NCBI RefSeq assembly: GCF_003013715.1
Contig: NC_072817.1
Location: 930,001 to 994,000, forward strand
Source: Candidozyma auris
Taxonomy: Eukaryota; Ascomycota; Pichiomycetes; Serinales; Metschnikowiaceae
Direction of reading: 5' to 3'
Length of the DNA: 64,000 bases
The notes below the pieces were generated by a model. The model was not told the DNA's origin, did no database searches, and was given only the letters and a program-made list of their open reading frames with translations. This document shows positions 57,970 through 64,000 of this stretch, one piece after another. The first letter of the stretch is position 1; every line of letters begins with the position of its first letter. The translations under genes were made by a program, and so were the position numbers.

Positions 57970-60546
57970 ATGATTGAAGGTGGTGCTGCTGCAATGGATA
58001 CAGACGTGCACGTGGATCTGATTGTCGAGACGCTCAGGGAGAAACCTCTGGCAGAGCAGATTGAAGAGGCTCTTACGGTTTTTAACAATGGCACTCCTTC
58101 TCACAAAGAGCAATTGGAAGTGGTGGTGACTTTGCTCAAGTACACGGTGCCAGATGTGTATCGACACCTCACGGCACCTACTCAGGATGTGGTTGCCGAG
58201 GCGTTTCGCTCTACTATCGGATTGGGCAATTTGCTTACGAAGATCGAGATGTTGCTTCGTCTGAAGGCTGATCTTTCTCTAGATCTTCTCCTGGTGCTCA
58301 ACTGTCACACCAGGCTCCTTGAAAGAGTGCTCTCACCTGGCTTACTTCGGCATTTGTTGGTGGGACGCCTGACTCTAGAGCATAGAGAGGTGGACAGGTT
58401 GTTGTTTCGAGGTAAATGCTTGTCAATTCTCAGAGAAGCTGACTATAAGTTGAACGGGGTATATATACCGACTGTTTGCCGTGATCTGAGCAGCTACGCT
58501 TCCTATCTCTGCCACGAGTTGCTTTCGGTGCATAAAGATTGTGAAACTAAACTTTTAAACATGCTAATACACTCTCTTCAGGGCGTCAGCCATGATACCG
58601 CATTTCAGTTCTTCGACACCATGTTTGCACCAAACAATTTGTCGTTTTTACGGACTTGCGTGTTTGACATGAAACGATTCGAGAGGAAAAGTATTCTTCT
58701 AAAGTTTATTCAGTTCGTCCAGAATGCGTATCTTCGTAAAGATATTCAGGATCTCGTCCCTGCTATATTCAGCCTCACACACTACTGTTTCGACAACACT
58801 GTCTGGGATAGTATCATGATGGAATCGATAATAAGCCGCTCAAGCTACTCCGTCAATACTTTGGCTGCACATTTGGCGAAAAGAGGGCTAGACGATGACA
58901 ACTTTATATCACTCGTGCATAAGAACTTCCAAGTTTGGGGAAACGCCATCCACATGAAGGGGGAACCAATTGTTGTTCAAGGCTTCAGAACACACCTTCT
59001 AGTCAGCCTTTGTGCTTTGGTGCCTAAGGAAATCCTACAAACCGTTCTTCGAGAAAAATCATTTTTGGATGCTATCTCGAACAGACTCCAAGCCCTTTCA
59101 GATAGAGTGAGGAGCCTAGGGGTGTATTTGGCAGATAAGCTTTGTGTATTTGCTAATCAGGAACGTATCTTTAACATGGAGGTCTCGTCTTTAGGAGTGG
59201 CTTTTCCTGAACCTATAACATATTTTCAGCAATTACTGCTCAAAGAGGCGTGGGATCTACTTGAAGCTCCAACGATAGAGCAGCCACTTCCAGACGTTGA
59301 TGAGCTTCTGCAGGCTTTGAAGCAATCTCTTCGACATGACAAGGACAAGGCGATGAATGAGGCCGATGCTCAGATGAGTGACGAGGAAGATGACCCAACA
59401 TTGCTGACAACTGCAAAGGTTCAGTCTCCTTTGTACATACGTGATCTTCTAGCTTATCTTCTGACAGATACGAAAGCGCCTCAAGCGTACGAGAAGATCC
59501 AAAGTGCGCTTATTTCAGCCCCCAATCTCCTTCGACAGAAGAAAGCTTTCGGCAACGAGGTCGCTTTCTACGCAGAAGAGCTACTTAGCAGATTGGCCGG
59601 GATGACCAACTACTTCGAGGATAAAAACTTTGAGACGTTGAGACTAAACGCAATGTTGGCAGTGGTGGTTAGTCATCCACCTGTCACCACACATCTTTGT
59701 CATTTATTACTTACTGGAGACTACTCTTTACAACAACGAATGTGTCTCCTTTCAGCAATGTCGCTTGCAGCCCGAGAGTTACGAGGCTATAGGGATGAGG
59801 CTGTTGCTCGTAGCTATAGTTTGCAAAGCTTTCCGACTCAAATGCTTCCCAGAAATCTTCACCAACATTACTTGGTTGCCGGCGGGCAAAAATTGGAGGA
59901 GTATAATGATCTGGCAATTCAATCCGAGATTCAGGACATGTTGATAGGAGAGACGTCTGAGAATGCCAAAGACGAACTAGCTGGGGGTCGAATCCTCCGT
60001 GTTTCCGCCGGGCTACAAAAGAAAACAAAAGACAGCTCTCAGCCACTAGTCGCCAAGGATGCACTAATACAGTTTAACAAGTCCGTTGGAAAAACATTCT
60101 TTTTTCCACTTTTGGCCATTTGGTATCAAAGCGGAGGGATCAATATTGGTGAATACACTCCGTTATTGGTAGCTCATTATATTAAAACACTTTCTTTGAT
60201 ACTCCACTCGGCATACCCTTCTGCTGCCGATCTATTCGACATGGCTCGTGAATTCCTCATGTTTCTTGTTCTGTTGCTTCCGACACTTGGTGCTGATCAG
60301 ACTCAGATGCTAGAGGGTGTTTGTACTGGCGTTCTTCTCGTCATGGAAGTTGTTGATAGCAACATACTAGTTACCGAGATGCTGGCAGATCTTGCCAAAG
60401 TTCAGGCCCATTTTGCAACTATATGGGAGAACATTATAGATGAAAGGGTTAAAAGTCTATGCGCTGGTTTGATGCTTCGACTAGATGAACTACAGCATAA
60501 ATTTGAAAGGACCATCATGGATCAAATGAACCGTGGATTTATTTAA
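57970..60546 (+). CDS. TEL2: Tel2, PIKK-stabilising TTT complex subunit
   Basis: An 858-residue alpha-helical protein, larger than yeast Tel2 (688). The N-terminal half is HEAT-like. After an acidic hinge (about 465-478, MSDEEDD) the conserved C-terminal domain contains SPLYIRDLLAYL, APNLLRQKKAFGNEV and DYSLQQRMCLLSAMSLAARELRGY, characteristic of the telomere length regulation family. Tel2 with Tti1 and Tti2 helps Hsp90 fold PIKK kinases (Tor, Mec1, Tel1). Alternative in-frame ATG at codon 9 (MDTDVHVD). Convergent with the Asn-Thr-Ala gene with only 12 bp between stop codons. Confidence 0.91.
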   Translation: MIEGGAAAMDTDVHVDLIVETLREKPLAEQIEEALTVFNNGTPSHKEQLEVVVTLLKYTVPDVYRHLTAPTQDVVAEAFRSTIGLGNLLTKIEMLLRLKADLSLDLLLVLNCHTRLLERVLSPGLLRHLLVGRLTLEHREVDRLLFRGKCLSILREADYKLNGVYIPTVCRDLSSYASYLCHELLSVHKDCETKLLNMLIHSLQGVSHDTAFQFFDTMFAPNNLSFLRTCVFDMKRFERKSILLKFIQFVQNAYLRKDIQDLVPAIFSLTHYCFDNTVWDSIMMESIISRSSYSVNTLAAHLAKRGLDDDNFISLVHKNFQVWGNAIHMKGEPIVVQGFRTHLLVSLCALVPKEILQTVLREKSFLDAISNRLQALSDRVRSLGVYLADKLCVFANQERIFNMEVSSLGVAFPEPITYFQQLLLKEAWDLLEAPTIEQPLPDVDELLQALKQSLRHDKDKAMNEADAQMSDEEDDPTLLTTAKVQSPLYIRDLLAYLLTDTKAPQAYEKIQSALISAPNLLRQKKAFGNEVAFYAEELLSRLAGMTNYFEDKNFETLRLNAMLAVVVSHPPVTTHLCHLLLTGDYSLQQRMCLLSAMSLAARELRGYRDEAVARSYSLQSFPTQMLPRNLHQHYLVAGGQKLEEYNDLAIQSEIQDMLIGETSENAKDELAGGRILRVSAGLQKKTKDSSQPLVAKDALIQFNKSVGKTFFFPLLAIWYQSGGINIGEYTPLLVAHYIKTLSLILHSAYPSAADLFDMAREFLMFLVLLLPTLGADQTQMLEGVCTGVLLVMEVVDSNILVTEMLADLAKVQAHFATIWENIIDERVKSLCAGLMLRLDELQHKFERTIMDQMNRGFI

Positions 60547-60558
60547 GAATGCGATAAT

Positions 60559-61272
60559 CTAAAGGGAGTGAAGTCCCAAGGTCAATGCAGCAATGACGCC
60601 CACAAGCACAGTCTTCTTCCAACTGACATCTAAAGCACCTCCGCCAACTCTCATTGCTCCGGAGGTCTTGTTACCCAGAATCGAAGCGGTATGCGACTTG
60701 CTTTCAGATTGAGAACCTGATAAGGAATCAGTGTTAGTGACGGCTTCCCAACGTGATTGAGATCCAGTAAAGCCCCACTTATTGAATGTTACAGAACCGC
60801 CGGTGGTTTCCAACTTGGTTTCGGTGGGTGACTGAGTCTGAGTAGCGTCCTTCGTGTTCTTGGTCTCGAGCTTGGTGTCGAGCGTACCAGTCTGTGTATT
60901 TGCAGTTTGGGTGCCAGTAGCAGCTGTATTTGCTGTATTGGTGTTTGCAGTGTTAGCGGTGTTTGCAGTGTTAGCGGTGTTTGCAGTGTTAGCGGTGTTG
61001 GCAGTGTTAGCGGTGTTGGCAGTGTTAGCGGTGTTGGCAGTGTTAGCGGTATTAGCAGTATTGGCAGTATTAGCAGTGTTGACGGTGTTTTCAGCTTTTG
61101 CCGTTGCCTTCGTATTCTGGGTGTTACCGGCATCCTCAGCGTTTCCTCCATTGCCATTATTCGTATCTCCAGGATTGTTGTCAGAATTTCCTCCGGTGTC
61201 AAACCCACCTAAGTTGGCGGCGAAAACCGCGGGTAGTACGACAGGTGCCACGAATAATGGTGATAGAGACAT
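60559..61272 (-). CDS. Asn-Thr-Ala repeat GPI-type secreted protein
   Basis: A 237-residue protein: signal peptide 1-18 (MSLSPLFVAPVVLPAVFA), an Asn/Gly/Asp-rich part, then about 14 tandem NTA tripeptides, a Thr-rich part (TGTQTANTQTG, KLETKNTKDATQT), and a C-terminal GPI signal with a hydrophobic tail (TVLVGVIAALTLGLHSL). Ser and Thr would be O-mannosylated, and NTA is not an N-glycosylation sequon. Low-complexity GPI proteins like this are wall adhesin or structural mannoproteins; the family is not identifiable. Reverse frames in the repeat are open by chance. Confidence 0.82.
   Translation of the reverse strand: MSLSPLFVAPVVLPAVFAANLGGFDTGGNSDNNPGDTNNGNGGNAEDAGNTQNTKATAKAENTVNTANTANTANTANTANTANTANTANTANTANTANTANTANTANTANTNTANTAATGTQTANTQTGTLDTKLETKNTKDATQTQSPTETKLETTGGSVTFNKWGFTGSQSRWEAVTNTDSLSGSQSESKSHTASILGNKTSGAMRVGGGALDVSWKKTVLVGVIAALTLGLHSL
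60925..61085. repeat. 9-bp tandem repeat encoding Asn-Thr-Ala
   Basis: Plus-strand units are of GTGTTAGCG/GTGTTTGCA type, in alternating synonymous forms, inside the GPI protein gene. Variation is confined mainly to third codon positions. Confidence 0.88.
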
Positions 61273-61481
61273 GCTTATGAAGTGAGGAGATGATGCTAGC
61301 TCTATTGAATATGATAGATAATTTTCCCATTACTTGATTGTGAGTCGCTTTTAAGCGAGTCATTTGCGTGTTTACATATTTCCAGATTGGGCCGCACCGA
61401 GCTATAAGCGACAAGCAATATGTTTTCCTATACGGGCTACAGCACATTTCTAGAAGAAAAACAACATTCTTTACGTCATAC

Positions 61482-63866
61482 CTACTCCACAGATAATCCA
61501 GTGCTGACTTTTTTGGCGGACTTTGCCGCTATACCGAGCCACTTAACGGCTCTTTCGATGTCTTTGTCCTCAACGGCCTCACGAATACCTGGCCATGTTT
61601 GACCAGCGTACCCAGTGAAGCGACCTGACGCGAACACAATGTGCTTGAACCAAGGTCTCTCGTGGAGCCCCTCCTCGTACAAAAAGTTTCTCTCAAAATA
61701 CTGGATAAGTTTGTTTTGACGCTTGATCTCAAAGTAAAGCTTGATTCTCTGCCACCAGTGCAAGTTCTTTCTGTTGTCGTAACGCTCTTGCAAGCTGGCG
61801 CTCTCGGTGTCAAATAACAAGGCTTTCTTCTCCAAGTCTTCCAATTGCTGCTCCGTGTGCTTCAAGATCTCACCGAAAGTGGCCTTCTTGTGGTGGTCTG
61901 CATTCCTCATCAACATCGTTCTCATGTGTCTGCACTGGTATGGCTCCAACAATTCAGGGAAGGGAAACACGTCGGTATTCTGGTAGTTGTATTGTGACGC
62001 TTCATCTGAAGCCGCTTCCATGTCCGGATACTTCGACAAGTATTCAGCAATAGAGTGGTGGGGAACTTTCTTGTCGAGCCAATCTTTGGGAATGATTTCT
62101 TTAACCTCATTAAAATACTTAAGCAAGTCTTTAGCGTAGTCGTCCAAGGAAAACTCGATCACCTTGTGGCTGGACAACTCCAAGGCAACAAGTGCGATAT
62201 ACTTGGCAGCCAAATTGTGGTACACGAAACCTGGGTCACCGAACTTCTCCATCCAATGAAACGAGTCATAGTTTGAATGGTATTGGTAAATAGGATCTTT
62301 CTTTCCGCTTCTAAAGCTCATATCAACAGAGGGGATCCCTAAATGCTCCAAGAAAACGGTGTAGTCCGAACCCGAGCCCAAATTAATGATCTTATCGCCC
62401 AGCTCCTTTTTAAAGTGATCGTAGAGAGAGCCAGAGTTTTTTTCAGGGTAAGGCAAGAGTCTGGCAATTTTTCTCAACACCTTGTTCAACACAGGCGAAG
62501 CGCTCAAGGAGAGAATCTTGCCCTGGACGGCGACATCGACATTGTAGTAAGCTACAACATCCTTCTGTAAGCTCTTCGCAGCATATTCACCGTATTCAGT
62601 CGAGCCCACAAGGCCATATTCTTCACCATCCCAGCTCTGCAAGATAATGCTCCTCTTGAACTTGTAGCCAGCGTCCTTAAGCTGGCCAAGAGCTCTGGCA
62701 ATTTCAAGCAAGACAGCAGAGCCAGAATTTGGATCACCAGCGCCGCCTTTAATCCATGCGTCGCGATGATTTCCGATCAAAATGGCCTCGTTCTTGTTCT
62801 CACCCTCAAACTCACCGTAGACGTTCCAGATTGGGGTGATCACGAAAGTCTGGTTACTGTACAAGTTCAAGGAAGAATCAGGGTTTGGACCCGTGGTATA
62901 GTCGAACTCCTTCAAGCCACCTTTCCACGATTGGGGTGTCTTGATACCGTGGCCGTTGAGCTTTGCCAAGATCGGCTTCACTTCTCTATAAGAGATTGGA
63001 AGCACAGGAATCTTGCCAATGGAGCTATGAGGGTCGTTTCTTGGAGCCCCTTTCTTGGAAGCGTACCCGGGGGTAGTGGGGTCACCAGGAGCAGCGCCAA
63101 CGCCACCCAAGAATTGAGCGCTTCCTCTCTGCACTGAGCTCTCGTGTCTGGCTGGGCCATTGGGATACTGTTTATAACCGTTTGCCTCGGTCACCTCGCC
63201 ATCATCCGCAGGGTCGGTGTAGATCAAGACTCCTACAGCACCATTGTCTTGTGCAAACTTCACCTTGAGACCACGGAAGATGTTTCCGTAACGAGCAACA
63301 GCAATCTTGCCCTTGACACTGATGCCATTTTCCTTCAACCACGCAAAGTCCTCGACACTTCCATAGTTGACATACACATACTCGGCAGTGACATTGCCGT
63401 TAGCTCCGTAGCCCAAAAAGGTAGGCACCGTATCGTTTCCGACAGAGGTTCGGTCCTCCTCAATTTCGTCCTCCTTCAATGGTGCCTTGTACACCACTTT
63501 ACCCTTCTTGTCCAATAAATTCAAGTCATGGCTTTCCGGGTAGGTCAAAAGCACGTCATAATCGTCGACGGTAGTCTTGGCGCCGTACTCCTCGAGCTTG
63601 CTTCTGGTGAACTCCACCAAGCCGTAGTTGGTACCAGCCAAATGCTTCTCTGCTGTATAAATTTGCAGCCAATTGCGGGCATAGTTTTGCTCCAAGGCGC
63701 CCAACACGATCTCGCGTGGGTTTTCAACCTTTTCCGTGGAGAAAAGCGAAAAATTGATCTTCAAAAGACAAACAAACACTGCAAACGACACAATGGTGAA
63801 CTTGAGGATGCGCAGGGCCAACCCCTTTCGCGGAGTGGCGGCCACATAGTTTTTTTCCATCTCCAT
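61482..63866 (-). CDS. VPS70: Vps70-like M28 metallopeptidase (glutamate carboxypeptidase II family)
   Basis: A 794-residue type II membrane protein (yeast Vps70: 811). The short basic cytosolic tail is followed by one span (ILKFTIVSFAVFVCLLKINFSLF). A protease-associated domain at about 165-290 is followed by the M28 domain. Zinc ligands are seen: H367 in GNHRDAW, Asp in GGAGDPNSG, the Glu pair in WDGEEYG, Asp in YYNVDVA, and His in YHSNYDS. GSGSDYTVFLEHLGIPS is also typical. A transferrin-receptor-like dimerisation domain ends the protein. All catalytic positions are kept, unlike the inactive Tre1/Tre2 relatives. Vps70 affects vacuolar protein sorting. The start is the first ATG (63864-63866). 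Confidence 0.9.
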   Translation of the reverse strand: MEMEKNYVAATPRKGLALRILKFTIVSFAVFVCLLKINFSLFSTEKVENPREIVLGALEQNYARNWLQIYTAEKHLAGTNYGLVEFTRSKLEEYGAKTTVDDYDVLLTYPESHDLNLLDKKGKVVYKAPLKEDEIEEDRTSVGNDTVPTFLGYGANGNVTAEYVYVNYGSVEDFAWLKENGISVKGKIAVARYGNIFRGLKVKFAQDNGAVGVLIYTDPADDGEVTEANGYKQYPNGPARHESSVQRGSAQFLGGVGAAPGDPTTPGYASKKGAPRNDPHSSIGKIPVLPISYREVKPILAKLNGHGIKTPQSWKGGLKEFDYTTGPNPDSSLNLYSNQTFVITPIWNVYGEFEGENKNEAILIGNHRDAWIKGGAGDPNSGSAVLLEIARALGQLKDAGYKFKRSIILQSWDGEEYGLVGSTEYGEYAAKSLQKDVVAYYNVDVAVQGKILSLSASPVLNKVLRKIARLLPYPEKNSGSLYDHFKKELGDKIINLGSGSDYTVFLEHLGIPSVDMSFRSGKKDPIYQYHSNYDSFHWMEKFGDPGFVYHNLAAKYIALVALELSSHKVIEFSLDDYAKDLLKYFNEVKEIIPKDWLDKKVPHHSIAEYLSKYPDMEAASDEASQYNYQNTDVFPFPELLEPYQCRHMRTMLMRNADHHKKATFGEILKHTEQQLEDLEKKALLFDTESASLQERYDNRKNLHWWQRIKLYFEIKRQNKLIQYFERNFLYEEGLHERPWFKHIVFASGRFTGYAGQTWPGIREAVEDKDIERAVKWLGIAAKSAKKVSTGLSVE

Positions 63867-64000
63867 CTTAGTGTTGTAGTAAGAAGAAGAAGTAGTAATG
63901 CTAGATAGAGTGGAAATTTGGTCGCGATATCAAAAGCCGCACTTCAGACGGCACCAAGGGGCTTCGAGAAAAGGGTAGGCAAAAGAGAGAAAACACTGCT
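63867..64000. other. Promoter side of VPS70, window edge
   Basis: 134 bp upstream of VPS70 with purine-rich plus-strand sequence. No gene. Confidence 0.5.

Overview
The window is nuclear DNA of a budding yeast. Its genes are compact and mostly intronless. It carries orthologues of fungal housekeeping genes (RET2, PRE4, PRE6, RAD27, APN1, TAF5, GET4, GPI2, MIM1, TEL2 and others) and short introns with TACTAAC-like branch sites. Several observations indicate a CUG-Ser (CTG clade) yeast, in which CTG is read as serine. A CTG codon fills the third position of the DxSxS metal site of a von Willebrand A protein. The only in-frame CTG of hexokinase falls where the baker's yeast enzymes have Ser or Ala. 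CTG follows FG in the FG nucleoporin, and an alternating GCN-CTG tract lies in the STE7 kinase. Species cannot be fixed from sequence alone. Protein descriptions here should be read with CTG as Ser.

Layout. 1-14 kb: a Bud8/9-like membrane protein, SIP5 (Snf1 partner), a degenerate dehydrogenase-like protein, the MAPK kinase STE7, a cysteine-rich Wor3-like regulator with long glutamine tracts, and a small mitochondrial DMAC1-like protein. 14.0-18.6 kb: a 4.6-kb stretch with no convincing gene, the largest gap in the window. 18.6-31.5 kb: MGR3, RET2, PDE1, PRE4, a spliced KGD4, an F-box-like protein, GET4, DDP1, SSP120, MIX14 and IMP2. 31.5-45.4 kb: an MNN4-like LicD protein (its 3' end overlaps IMP2), LST7, VPS38, two GPI-type wall proteins, TAF5, a VWA protein, GPI2 and a coiled-coil protein. 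46.3-64 kb: hexokinase, MIM1, RPR2, PRE6 (two introns), RAD27 (one intron), a NUP116-type nucleoporin with two frameshifts, APN1 (one intron), a GFD2-like exonuclease-fold gene with one frameshift, TEL2, an Asn-Thr-Ala repeat GPI protein and VPS70.

The genes do not form an operon-like system. Loose functional themes are nutrient and pheromone signalling (STE7, PDE1, SIP5, LST7, hexokinase), mitochondrial biogenesis (MGR3, KGD4, MIX14, IMP2, MIM1, DMAC1-like), the secretory, vacuolar and wall pathway (RET2, GET4, SSP120, VPS38, VPS70, GPI2, GPI proteins) and nucleic-acid maintenance (RAD27, APN1, TEL2, RPR2). The least expected features are the very small 5' exons (11, 13 and 20 nt), the uniformly short branch-to-acceptor distance of the introns, and three single-base frame breaks clustered between 53.9 and 57.5 kb. 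I see no tRNA or rRNA gene, no transposon and no CRISPR array.
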